From Asterochloris sp. CNOR1 (taxonomy: Eukaryota; Chlorophyta; Trebouxiophyceae; Trebouxiales; Trebouxiaceae): a DNA stretch of 64,000 bases. Below the pieces are notes generated by a model. That model saw only the letters and a program-made list of their open reading frames with translations. It was not told the DNA's origin and searched no databases. The stretch covers positions 310,001-374,000 of the forward strand of contig OZ017762.1 of the NCBI GenBank assembly GCA_963969365.1. The letters are read 5' to 3'. The translations under genes and the position numbers were made by a program. Shown here piece after piece: positions 1 to 10,973 of the stretch. The number at the start of each line of letters is the position of its first letter. Position 1 is the first letter of the stretch.

Positions 1-1
1 C

Positions 2-1060
2 ATGGCCCACAACCACCCAGATGTGGCAGCAGACTGGAATTGGGCGGGCAATGGAGAAGAGGACAGCAGACACTGTGGCGCCAGGCAGCGACATCAAGGC
101 AGCATGGAGGTGTGGCCTCTGTGGGCACGCAAGGGGTCCCCGCTGCAGTCACTGTTTCCTCTTTGACTGGAAGGTTTGCAAAATGAAAGAAGGGTCCAGC
201 GGCACTTGAATGGCTGTGCATGGAGTTGGGTCAGGAAGGCCACAGCTGTGGTTCCATGCTGCCCTCCCTGATATCATCAGAATAAGCAACTGAAGTATGC
301 TTAAAGCTGTCCGTCTGTTCTGCAGCCACCAAAACCCAGCTGTGCTGCCAGAACCATGCATAAGGCACCTGGCACAATCGCTGCCAAGGCTGCACAGGAG
401 GCTTCACCAGGCAGCCACCCCGGGGAAGGCCATGCAAAGACAGATCACTAGCAGAACTCAAGACAAGCATGCCTACCTGGTGCGGCTGTTCTGTCATTAT
501 ATTCCGTGAGCAATGCAGCACATCGCCTGTTTTGTTTGCAGGCAAATATGAGGAGCAGGCTGGCCCCGACATCAGCAGGTTGGCTCTGCACCTGCAACAG
601 GAGTGGGACCATGCACCCAACGCCCATCTGGGCAGCATCATCATTGCGCCCCAGAGCGACAGGAAGGCCTGGTGGAGCAACGGCATGTGCAAGACCGGGC
701 AGCCGCACAGGTGGCTGACAAGAGTCAGCGATCGCTCAAGGGGCATCAGATGCCCCTACGACAGTGGCAGAGCCGTGTGCCCCTGCAACAACCTGGCCCA
801 CAAGTATGCAGAGGTGGCAGCGGAGTGGGACTGGGAGGCCGCCGGGGAGAGGACGTCAGAGACTGTTACTGCAAGCAATAACATCAAAGCGACCTGGAGC
901 TGTTGCGTCTGCGGGCACAGATGGAGCGCCACTATGGTGAACAAAACACGAGGGACTGGGAGCCCCCAGTGTACCCGTGAGGCTAGCTGCAAGAGGACAT
1001 GGCAGCCCAGCATCAGTGCTGGAGCACCACACCTGCTGGCTGAGTGGGACTGGATCTTAT
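2..1060 (+). CDS. Tandem zinc-ribbon (treble-clef, DUF4379-like) repeat protein, partial and degenerate
   Basis: Four units of a short Cys/Trp-rich domain can be read on the plus strand. The pattern is hydrophobic-AxEWDW, about 20 residues, then WxCxxCGHxWxxxxxxRTxGxGCPxC. The clearest unit (about 780-975) shows VAAEWDW, TWSC, CGHRW and TRGTGSPQC. The one before it (541-780) starts just after a good acceptor (tttgtttgcag) and shows LQQEWDH, WWS, HRW and RGIRCP. The unit at the window edge (2-200) has VAADWNW in one frame and AAWRCGLCGH in another, and a last stub at 1035-1060 has LLAEWDW. This fits the probable zinc-ribbon/treble-clef family that is expanded in algae; its function is poorly known, perhaps nucleic-acid binding. 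Frame breaks in the edge unit and the stub suggest either unseen introns or a decaying gene. The gene may begin left of the window. Confidence 0.55.
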
Positions 1061-2103
1061 CTTGGATGCGCTCGTGGGTTGCTTCCTTCAAGTTGCTGCA
1101 TACCTGTGGCTGAGGCTTACAGCACTGTCCTGCTGGCACCAGGAGCTGCTACGTCACCCTGCTGTCTATCTGCACTGCTTGGATCGCTGCGCCAATGCTC
1201 TGCACTTAGGTGCAAAGCATAGCGTTTGCGCCGCTTTCAGCACCACATCCTGCAGGCAGGCCTGCTGCAGCCGTGAGAGCAAGCAAACGAGCAGCAGGCT
1301 TTCACAGCGACGCTTTGAACCTGAAGGCTGAGCCTGAGTCTGCCCATCACCTGAATGGGTGAAGTTGGCCACAACTCACGCCAGCTCCAAGCAACTGAGC
1401 CCAGACTGAGCCAGTCTTCCTTGTGACTTCCATTCCGCAGGTTCACATAATAAGCCAACGACATGCATATTGCAAGACATGCGGGCCCCTCTCAGGGGGC
1501 CACCTTTCCTTGTGGCATCCCCAACCTGTGACAGGTAGCCTTTCAGCTGAAAGCAGCCTGGCCCTCAGTGGAGCAGGCCCTGGTTCCTGCATGTCATATG
1601 GCTTTCCTCTAAGAGCCTCAGTGAGAGGCCGTTCTTCCCCTAATCAGGGCCATCAGCAGTGCTGTTTTCCCAGCAGTGTCAAGTTATCTTTGCCACATAA
1701 CAGGTGCGGGTGCAACAATCTGTCAGCTTGCAAAGCAATTGCAGAGGCCAGATGACTCCTGCTATCTGATACCAGTAGATGGTGTATGTCTAGCCACCCC
1801 ACAGTAGGGGGCGGCCAAGAAAGAGATAATAAGGTTCAAGAAGTCCAGTGCTTGAGGGCTCTTGCAATTCAAATTGGATCTTGAATTGGGCATAGAAAGG
1901 TCATTATCAAATTGGGCTGCATTCCAAAAGATCGCCAATGATAGTAAGCAGCGCACTGGTTGTCAATTCTGGCTGCTGGTGGGCTTGTCCAGCTGTTCAT
2001 GGCGCTACAGCACAGCTGCCCTCAAAAGCTGTGTTTTGCACACGCAACGCTCGGCGAACAAGCGTGTAGGTGAGGGGGGCTACAGAGGAGTCGCCGGGTA
2101 GGC
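1061..2103. other. Gene-free stretch
   Basis: I see no conserved domain or convincing exon chain here. Short open frames on both strands lack recognisable motifs. The right end lies downstream of the CAP gene stop. Confidence 0.4.
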
Positions 2104-2108
2104 TTACA
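2104..2108 (-). terminator. Poly(A) signal TGTAA of the CAP-domain gene
   Basis: The plus strand reads ttaca, that is TGTAA on the minus strand, about 58 bp beyond the TAA stop of the minus-strand CAP gene. TGTAA is the known green-algal polyadenylation signal. Confidence 0.5.
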
Positions 2109-2165
2109 GTCACTGAGCCCTGGTAGTCTGTAGGGTGCTGGATCTACAGACAAAACAACAGGCAT

Positions 2166-5100
2166 TTAGAGTCTGGCTTGCCAGAATGGCTGGTGCAGTC
2201 CAGCCACATCTGGAATGCTTGTTTCGAATGGCTGTCCCACCTCGATCAGGAAGGTGCCTGTCTGCCCTGGGAAAGCCTGAACAGCTGTCACTGCTGCAGA
2301 GGTTCCATTGGAAAGAGCTGCAGCGATGGTACCCTGAGTGAGGGTGGGCGGAGTGCTGTTGAAGGATGCTACAACGACTGCAGTGTCTGTGTTGGTGACA
2401 GGGGAGCCTGCAGAGACAGACAGCGATTTGGGCTTTTCTGGCAAGACGATCTGTGGCTTGGGAAGCAACCAGTTCGGTGATGCATGCATCATCATGTTCC
2501 ATGCCGCCCAACGGGCCTTCAACAGCAAGGTAGGTACCGCCAGCCAGAGCATGTTCACCTGTAGCACTGAGCTCCATGGACGTGGTGTACAAGCATCCAC
2601 TGGGGCCTGCAGTCTGATTCACAGGGAGAGATGCTGCAGTACCTGCACCCAGACATTCAGTGCTTGGGACCCACCACAGTGTCGGCTCGGGTGCTGCATA
2701 GAACCAGCCCCAGGAGTAATCCTCCATGACCTTGCATCGTGCTATGCAGTGCACCAGTGGCTGGCCCTCATGTCAGCCAGCTCAGGTGGACAGCTGCAGC
2801 AACTGGCCTTACCTGGTGATGGGGCTGGGCCTGCCACACCAGCCTGCTGACCACCAGCAGCTGGGGCATTCACCCGGAGGTCCTGCACAGCTGTGGCTGG
2901 CAGTGCAGTGGTGGGTGCTGCGGCACCTGCTGGTGTGGAGGCTGCCAGGTTTGTGCCTGTGGCGGCTGCTGGGCTCTGTGCGGGAGGCGGTGTGCCTGCA
3001 GTGCAGACGGACAGCAGCAGACTTGGCTGTCTAAGATCCTCTGAGAACAACCTGGAGGGCAGTGACAATGCTCTGGCATGCCCAGGCAAGAGTGCCTGCA
3101 GGCATAGCTGCTGGTACATCTTGACATGCAGCAGGTGTTTGGAGTCCAGGCCAAGGTCTTTTGGCGCCCTGTTGACCATGCAAAGGCTTTGAGTGAGTGA
3201 GGGCATACCTGTGCCGCCTGCTGCGCTCTGGCCTGGTGACAGTGGACTGGTGCTGATACTCCGAGTGGTGGCTGCAGCAGTCATGCTGCCTGGGCCAGCG
3301 GCAGGGGCAGAGCCCGCAGCAGTTGCTGGGGAGGAACCAGGCGGGCCAGCTGCTCCCTGTGGGCTGGTGCTGGCAACAGGAATGGTGGCTGCAGCAGTCA
3401 CGCTGCCTGGCCCAGCAGCAGGGGCAGAGCCTGTAGCGGTTGCTGGGGAGGAACCAGGCGTGGCAGCTGCTGCTTCTGGGCTGGCAGGTGGGCTGCTGCA
3501 GGCGGCAGAAGGTAGTCTGAGTGGCATGGCAGACTGTAGATCGCGCAAACTTGATGTTTGCCAGGGAGCGCAATGCTTGAGACCAGCAGTTATCTGGGCA
3601 GGTGTGAAAGCCAGCTGCAGATTGCTGTGAGACCAGAGCAATGCTGTCCGTGCCCCACCTAGTTGCTTGGCTAAAGAGGTTTGTGTTGGATTGTATGAGT
3701 CCTGCAGCGGTGGTGGTGGCAGCAGTGGTGGTCGCTGGCGCTGAAGTGGTGGTGGTGGGTGCAGGCGTGCTTGTGGTTGGCACAGCTGTAGTTGTAGTTG
3801 GTGCAGCCGTGGTCGTGGTTGGGGCTGCAGTGCTTGTGGTGGGCACGGCTGTGGTGGTGGTGGGCACTGCAGTAGTGGTGGTAGGGGCTGCAGTGGTGGT
3901 GGTTGGCGCAGCTGTGGTCGTTATTGGAGCTGCAGTCGTCGTGGTGGGAGCAGCTGTGGTGGTGGTAGGGGCTGCAGTGGTGGTTGTTGGCGCAGCCGTG
4001 GTGGTTGTTGGAGCTGCAGTCGTCGTGGTCGGGGCAGCTGTGGTGGTGGTTGGCGCAACCGTGGTCGTTGTTGGAGCTGCAGTCGTCGTGGTGGGGGCAG
4101 CTGTGGTGGTCGAGGGGGCAGCAGTGGTGGTTGTTGGAGCTGCAGTTGTTGTGGTAGGAGCCGCTGCACAGCAGTGATGTGCAGGCAATTGCCCTTCCAG
4201 ACCACAGAGTTAGCAGTTTGCATGAACAGCAAGTCACAGTTGGAAGCTATTGTTCAGAGCATGGTGCACTGTTTCATCTGAGCACACAGCAGAGGGTTTG
4301 GCACCTCTGGTGGTTGTAGGGGCTGCAGTGGTGGTAGTGGGGGCTGCTGTGGTTGTCACTGGCGCTGCAGTGGTAGTTGCGGGCGGCGCTGGAGCCACGG
4401 TGGTTGGTTCCGGGGAGCCTGCTGTGGTGGCTGTCTGAGCATTTGTCTCGGCTGAGCAGACTGGGGCCGGCTCTGGCTCAAAGCCTGCCGGCTCCTGCAA
4501 ATGCAGAGGGCTGCCTGGGCACGGCGGTCCTGATCCAGGTGGGCTTGAAGAGCACTGAGAGGCAGCAACATCCAGGCAGCACCATGACTACCTCCTCATG
4601 TCTCAAGGAGGAGCTCTAGACTTGCGGATCCTACAGTGAGGCTCACCTCTGGGCACGTGCAGTCATAGTCGTCCCTGGAGCATCCAAAGTCTTGGGTGTA
4701 GTAGATCTTGTAAGCGCTTGTGTCATTGATGGCCACACCAGTGCCTAAGGTGTCAAAGCCACAGCCCATGAGGTTGACTCGATGGCCATCAGAGCTGCAG
4801 GCGAGAGCAAGGGGCCCTCAGCTGCTGCATGGATGGAGCTGTTTTCAGCTGCGCAGAGCAATACAGAGCTGACAATTGCGTGGTCTGCAGCTAGCACACC
4901 AGGCAGCGCTGCGATCCTGCTAGCTGAGGCAGCAGCTGCGCCTGGTCTGCTGCGCCAGAGGGTGCCTTCGCTCTGGCAGGAACAGCAGCAGCTGCAGCAA
5001 CAGAGACTGGCAGGCAGCAGCTGGCTCGCAACCCCAGCTGCATCAGATCTGCACCACGAGCTGCATGCCGCCACTCTTGGGCCACCCTGAATCTGCTGAG

Positions 5101-7043
5101 ACCAGGACAGCTGTGCGCACACTGCCACCAGAAATGCTGAATTCACAAGAAAGCCTGTGCGCCATCCCAATCCTTCACTGGGCGAAAGATATTCTGGCTT
5201 GCTGCATTTCTGGGTGGCTCTGGTCCAGGTAAGAAGCACAGCTATGCCAGAAAATGAAGTGACAGTGCCCACACCCAGGCCATGCGAGAATTTGTTGGCA
5301 CACTGGTGCGCTGGACACCGAAGCCATGCTGTGCACGCACCACATCCAGGCCAGCGCAGTGTCCAAGACGCTGTTGTAGCCTGCAGCAATGTTCTCGCCC
5401 AGGGGGAAGGTCAGGAAGCCAGCCTGCTGCGCCCGGTCCTGTAAGGTGCTATTGTTCGAGCCCACGTGGCTGAAGTAGTTGTTGATGGCCATGTCTGTGG
5501 AGTGCCCCACAGCGGCACTGCACCATATGCAGGGTGGTCAGCAAGTTTTGCATCTCTGGATTGCAGCAGGACGTGCAACAACCATGCTGATATGTTGGGG
5601 CACTGCACAGGCACAAGCAAATGTGAGTTATCAAAGGAAGCAAGCCAGCTTGAGCAAATCCCCAAGTGCTGGTCAGCACATGCTTCAGTTGTACCTGCAT
5701 TTCAGGGTTGGACTACAGCAGGACTGTACAGCAGACATGTCAAGGGCTGATCAACAGCTGGTGGCCATGGCAGCAAAGTGTTCAGTGACGAAAACTCAGC
5801 ATGTTTCCGGATTGATTGACAGTGTGAGGCGCTCCACCAATGCTGCACACCAGCTTTGTACTGGCCGTGTAGGGTGCACCACAGATGCAATGCACAAGCA
5901 GACAGTTGCAGGGTAGCTGAACACAGATGCACAGACCTGCTGCCTCATGAATAAGGTGCTTCAAGACATTTGAGACAGCATGATCCTCAGTGACAGCGCA
6001 GAACACAACGTTGGTCAGATGGAGCTTTGCATGGCTGGAGCACTGCACTGGACTCAGGGGCTCAGCAGGACTCGTACTCCACAGCAGCACAGCACGGGCT
6101 TTCAGTGCTGGTCCTCTGCGGGTGTCACAATGGCTCCGCAATATCACAGTGACTGTGCCAGACAGAGCAGCTGCAGATTGCGCTGCCGTGACCTGCTGAG
6201 GCTTTTAACTCTCGTTCTGATGACTGAAGGTGGCCTGAGGAGATTGCCTATATCGGCTGCAGTGCCTTGGGAAATGACAGAGCAAAGTGCCCCCTACCTG
6301 ACAAATTGCACCTCCAGGCAGCAGCACAGCGCTCATTGAGCTCCTGACAGGCCTTACTTGGTGAGCTCTACTGATCCATTGGTGCCTGTGCTCGTCAGCG
6401 TGCCGCGAGGAGGGTTGACCACAGAGTCGCGCCACTCAGTGTAATTGCAAGGGTACTGACAGGCAAACGCATCAGGGTTTGAGCGGATGGCATTGATGCA
6501 GAGGGACACCTGCAGGCAGCAGACTCGGTCACTGCCTGCTGTACCTGATTCTCAAGGGTAAGGCAGCAGAAACAGTCAGAACAGGGCAACCGTCTGGGAG
6601 CATGCCTTGGTAGTCAAATTTGCCAATCTGGTAAAGCAAGCAATAACTCTGCGGGAGCAACAGCATGCTGTCACCCGCCGCAGCAGGAGGCAAGCCTGTC
6701 CTCAGACGCCTCAGTCAAATATCACCTGGTCTGCAATTGACCCTGTGTCCAGCCCAGATCCAAGCAGGGGAGTGTCAGGGCACGCTGTGACTGGATCAAA
6801 GGGAGCCTGCACTAAGACCAGGCCGCTGGTCGTGCAGCCCTGCTGACTTGGATCATTGTTGCAGTCCCTGAAGCCGCTGCCTGCTGACGGGGGTGGCACC
6901 AGCAGAGCATCGTTGATGCTCGGCTCTGTCACTCCAGGGGCCACCAGCAAGCTTTGAGCGGGAGCTGGGATTGATCCTGCAGCCTGCGATCCAAGTGCAA
7001 CAAGGACCAGGACCAGCAGGTTCCATGCCAGATCGAGCTGCAT
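2166..7043 (-). CDS. Secreted CAP/SCP (PR-1-like) protein with mucin-like Thr/Pro/Ala tail
   Basis: ATG at 7043 opens a signal peptide (MQLDLAWNLLVLVLVALGSQ). After it come exons with SYCLLYQIGKFDYQG (about 6655) and CINAIRSNPDAFACQYPCNY (about 6500). The CAP core follows: HSTDMAINNYFSH with GENIAAGYNSV (5507-5335), then SDGHRVNLMGCGFD and IYYTQDFGCSRDDYDC (about 4795-4650). A Cys-poor tail follows: an acidic linker from 4499, an AAPTTTT repeat (about 4165-3700), a Ser/Pro/Ala repeat (3483-3250), and a final Trp/Cys domain with DYSWGWFY (about 2730) ending at TAA 2166. Splice phases match at every tail junction I checked, including a 130-bp intron at 2408-2537. CAP proteins are secreted, and some bind sterols or act in defence. 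The O-glycosylatable tail suggests a cell-wall or extracellular-matrix protein. Exons between 6350 and 5510 are not resolved. Confidence 0.8.
3250..3483 (-). repeat. Two 117-bp in-frame units in the CAP protein tail
   Basis: Two units start 117 bp (39 codons) apart and encode Pro/Ala/Ser-rich peptide with PGSSPATA and SAPAAGPGS in each. The period is a multiple of three, so the frame is kept. They lie in the exon that follows the Thr-rich repeat. Confidence 0.75.
3700..4165 (-). repeat. Coding minisatellite for AAPTTTT repeats
   Basis: About twenty copies of a short, imperfect, codon-phased unit encode A-A-P-T-T-T-T with V/S/A variants. The array stays open across its length on the minus strand. 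It makes a rigid, probably heavily O-glycosylated stalk like those of algal wall glycoproteins. A smaller run of the same repeat lies in the previous exon (about 4400-4310). Confidence 0.85.
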
Positions 7044-7239
7044 TGCTGGTCAGAGCACAGGCATTAATTGCAAGAAGCAGAAGTAGCCCGAACCTTACCC
7101 TCGAGGGAAAGGCCCCAAAAGTGCAGACCCCCGTCCAGACATCTTCATCAAGCCTCTGAACACACAAGCCGGCAGGCTGGACTTCTCAGGCGAACCTTGG
7201 AAGCTGGAAGGCGGACCAACCTCAACAAGCTCACTTGAC
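7044..7239. promoter_or_regulatory. Shared divergent promoter region, CAP gene / bZIP gene
   Basis: Only 196 bp separate the start codons of the minus-strand CAP gene (7043) and the plus-strand bZIP gene (7240). Both promoters and 5' leaders must lie here or overlap the genes. I see no clear TATA box. Confidence 0.5.
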
Positions 7240-10200
7240 ATGAGCGACGAGGCTCACGTTGTGCCCACTATGGACCCTGGTGTGTCCTCCCTGCCTCTGG
7301 CCCCGACAAGTCTGAATGACCAGAGAATGGTTTCAAGCCCAAATGCGCGTCGCAGCAAGCTCACACCTCTGCAAAAGGCCATGCGCAAAGACCCTGCCAA
7401 GGCCCTCATGACCGTGGTGCAGGCCCAGCGTCCATGCAGCATCACCCTCAGATGTCCACCGCAACGAAAGTGGAATTGGAGTTGGCCAGGCAGCGTGCAG
7501 AGAAAGCCATGGCTGGTGAGACTGGGCTGCAGCAGACCTGCCAGCACAGGGGCATGGGCGCCTTGTGCTGTTCTCGGCTCTGCCGCTGTGCACAGCTGCA
7601 GCGCTGCACCCAGCCAGTAGCAAGCGGCTGCTGGGGGCTGCTCTTTCCCACAGGACGGGGTTAAGAGTCCCTGCACCCTGCGGCCAAACACAGGGAGGAG
7701 TGCAGGGTTGCTAAGGTGCCATGCCTTGGCGCTGCGCAAGGCCATTGAAAGCCCCAGCCCTGCGCAAGGCTCACGCACCGCCACTGGACCAGTGGCACTC
7801 CTCCAGCAGGGAGGCAGCTGCTTGTCCAGGCCTCCAGCACCATTGCAGCTAGCTCTGCTCAAAGCTGGCCCTCAAGCCCTGCGGTGCACTGAGCGCATCT
7901 GCAGGCAGAGGCTGCTGAGGCAGCGGCAGAGACATGAGGGCGGCACCACATGTGCAGCTGCAGACAGATACTGCTTTGGCAGCAGCAGTGGTGCTAAGAG
8001 AGTTGTGGCATGGGTGCATCTGGGGGAGGCAGCCTACCAGGCAGCAGCAGTGTTGTGAGGGCCGCTGCGTGTGTGCACCTGCGGGAGGCCACCTGTCAGA
8101 CTGCAGCAGCTGTATGAGGGCTGTGGCAGGTCTACACACTTCGGGAAGAGGCTTGTGAGAGAGCAGCCGCGGCCTGGCACTCTGGTCGAGGCCATGCGCT
8201 GCACGCTGGGCTGTCTCTGCTGTTGAGACTGGATTGGAGGCTGCTGGCACGATCCGGGCAGCGAGCTGTGAGCTGGCCTGCCTGCGCTGCAGAGAGTGAG
8301 CAGCAGGCTGCACGGCGGCTCCGAAGGGTGCCAGGCAGCGCTGCTAATGCAGCATGCTGCAGCGCAGGCTGGCAGCAGCACAGGTCAAGCAGGCATTTTG
8401 GTGGATAATTGACCAGGCAGCAGCGCTCCTGGGCCATGCTGGCCACTCCAGGCAGCCTGCTGCAAGCCATGCTGCCTGCAGTGCAGGATGGTCGCCAAGC
8501 AGGACCTCACGGGAAGTTTGCTAGTCTTTCAAGTCTGGCTGCCAGAAGCTGTGGTGTCTATCAGATCCTTCAGAATGCTGCCTGCCTACAGGGATGACCA
8601 AGACCAGGTCTAGCTGCTCCATGTGGTGCGCTGCAGATACTGTGGAGACCAAGCAGCATATTGTTTGAGCGTCCCTGATGCTGCTCTGCAGGGCGGTCGG
8701 GGTGCAGCAGCTCACACTGGCTGACGTCTGCTTGTAGCAATGCGTGCAGGCTGGGCTCCCCGTGCTGCAAGGGCAGAGCAGCAGGCTGCCTGAGCATTGC
8801 TGCCAGCGCGCTGCATGGCGTAAGGGGTGCACCTGCAGCTTGCTCATTAGTCTGCTCCGCTCGGAGCGCTGTAGCCCGGCTGCACACGCGCTCCTGCTGG
8901 TGCGCTGCAGGTACTTGTGGTGCAGCAGCTCCATCCAGTGCCTGCTCCTGGTGGCGCGCTGCAGCATGAATGGGCCGCTGCAGTTTCCTTCAACACCTGC
9001 CCCAGGCATGTGTGCTGCAACCTGGGCTGCCTGTCCTGCAGGGCGAGCCCGGTACAAGAGGAAGAAGGCTGACCAGGCAGCAGCAGCTGCAGAGCAGAGC
9101 CATGACGTGCCGCAGTCGCGGGAGGATGCGGACAAAGAGGCCAAGCGCCTGAAAAGGTGGGCAGGTGTCTGGTTTTGATGCACAGCGCTTACTGTGTTGT
9201 GTGAGCGCCCGCACAGCTGCTGGGAAGGTGGGGCTAGGGTGTGAGTTAGGGTTCATGCTCCTCACACCGCTGTGTGCGCCTGCAATGCTGCTTGTAAGGT
9301 ATTCCCAGCAAAGGGGCGCTTCAAAGATGGTCATGCAGTGTCTGCTGTAATGATTCAGTTTTGCTATTAGAGCTTCAGTCTCTATCGTTGGCAATCCAGC
9401 ATCTGACGGGCAGCATATGGGCCAAGTGCCTTGACTGCAGCGCCACGGCCTATGGGCCTGACCCAGTGCAGCTGCGCCTTCACGTGTGCAGCATGGTGCA
9501 TCCAGTGCGGCCCTGCAGTCTTAAAATGCTGGTCTAGGTGTCTCCTTTCCAAGCCCATGGCACTGCATTGACACTCAGGCAGTCGGCCTTGCACTGATGT
9601 GCAAAAGTTTGCAAGCCGTGTTCCGACCGAGGTGCTGGGGCAGAGCCCGCCCGCTGCTGCAAGACCTGTGGCGTCCCGTGACGTTGGCATGCACCGCCAT
9701 CGCAGGTTGCTCAGGAACAGGGTGTCGGCCCAGCAGGCGCGGGAGCGCAAGAAGAACTATGTGCAGACGCTGGAGGAGAGGAACCAGCTGCAGGTGGGAG
9801 TTCATTATCACTAGTACTATATGTGCAGTTGTTTGTGGGAGACAACCACTCTTGGGGTCGCTTGTGCCAACAGGCATTGCTGTACTTCAGTCTGCGGGCA
9901 ACACAACACAAGCAAGGACATAAGATGCATTTCGCTTACAATTCTGGAGGCAGAGTGCGCGGGAATGGATGGGACACCTGTCGTCAGGGCATTTCAAAGC
10001 AGGCTGGCACATGTGTGTGGCAGCTGCTCTCTGAACATCTTTAATCCCAGATTTGGTGCCTAGCGGCAGTGTCGATGTCTGGGAGTTGGATCTCGCAATG
10101 TGCCTACAGCCTGCTCTTCTGATGCCTTCACACTTGCTGCGGGTGCAGCCAGCTGCAGTCGATCATGCTAGGGACCATGAATCCGTAAATTCCGTTTCAA

Positions 10201-10682
10201 GTGCAAGCCAGCGGCTTATTCATTAAATCTGCTGACGCACTGTCCCATCGACTGCTGCAGGAGCAGCAAGTTCAGCAGCTGCAGCAGCGAGTGAAGACAT
10301 TGGAGCGGGAGAGCCTCATGCTGCGGCAGGTATGGGGGTGTGGCGGCCGCTGAATTGGTTTCTCTGTTGGCTGTTGCTCGTCATGGCAGTATGCACATGT
10401 AGGAAGGCATTGACATATTGGCTTAACTGTAAGGTAGCACAGTGCCAGCTGGTTGTTGCCAGCCCTTTGGATGTGCATTCTCCCCATCCAGTGGGTTGTG
10501 CCCAGCCTGTGTTCTGCTCATGCCAGCACTGTGCCACTGGACTGTTGCCAGCTGTCTTGTAGAGCATTGAGCCTCACATTGTGTCCAGCCTATGCTTAGC
10601 CATCACATGCTGCTGTGTGCAGGTGATTAAGAACATCAAGGCTGGCAGTGCAGGGGAGGCTGTGGTCCCACAGTCAGGCTGA
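7240..10682 (+). CDS. HY5-like bZIP transcription factor
   Basis: The exons are 7240-7279, 7423-7515, 9042-9156, 9706-9793, 10261-10329 and 10623-10682, and all phases agree. They give about 154 aa, close to plant HY5 (168 aa). Residues about 78-106 form the basic region: the codons for KRLKR end one exon and LLRNRVSAQQARERKK follows, which is the HY5/HYH signature with N-x7-R. Leucine heptads continue (TLEERNQLQ, VQQLQQRVKTLERE, SLMLRQ) to about residue 135, then a short tail to TGA at 10680. HY5-type factors bind ACGT (G-box) elements and drive light-responsive genes in the nucleus. I do not see the acidic COP1-binding motif of land-plant HY5 near the N-terminus. The first short exon and its 143-bp intron (donor g|gtgtgt) are my inference; an alternative start is Met at 7434. 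Confidence 0.85.
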
Positions 10683-10796
10683 CTAGCACTGCGTGCCGCG
10701 CCACCTGTACCTTAAATTTCTTTGCCAATTTGCTTGGAACAAACCTAACATTTGGTAGGACATGTTTCATTGATACTAGCAAATTTTGACAGTTCG

Positions 10797-10801
10797 TGTA
10801 A
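10797..10801 (+). terminator. Poly(A) signal TGTAA of the bZIP gene
   Basis: TGTAA lies about 115 bp after the bZIP stop in an AT-richer stretch. The armadillo gene ends convergently at about 10974, so the two 3' ends are within 300 bp. Confidence 0.55.
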
Positions 10802-10973
10802 AGTCATCATGAAGTTGGGGGCAATGGCCAGGCACGAAGCAAGGCATGAAGCAAGGCAAAGGATATAGAAGGTGGTGAAAAGGAAAAAGGTGGTGTCGTG
10901 AACAAATCATGTCCATTCGTGGCCACATGCAAATGGCAGCACCCCACATCTGTTCTAAGCTGCCTCCAGCTGA

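Noticed and set aside
2400-2540. Apparent frameshift in the CAP gene
   Set aside because: A 130-bp intron (2408-2537) with GT donor and ctgcag acceptor joins the two frames in phase.
3641-4177. Long Val-rich plus-strand frame (VVVVGAAVV repeats)
   Set aside because: It is the antisense of the AAPTTTT coding repeat of the CAP gene; repeat composition keeps both strands open.
7280-7422. Apparent frame conflict at the start of the bZIP gene (long frame from 7240)
   Set aside because: A 143-bp intron from g|gtgtgt to gtgcag puts the 7240 start in frame with the bZIP domain; the longer open frame is read-through into intron.
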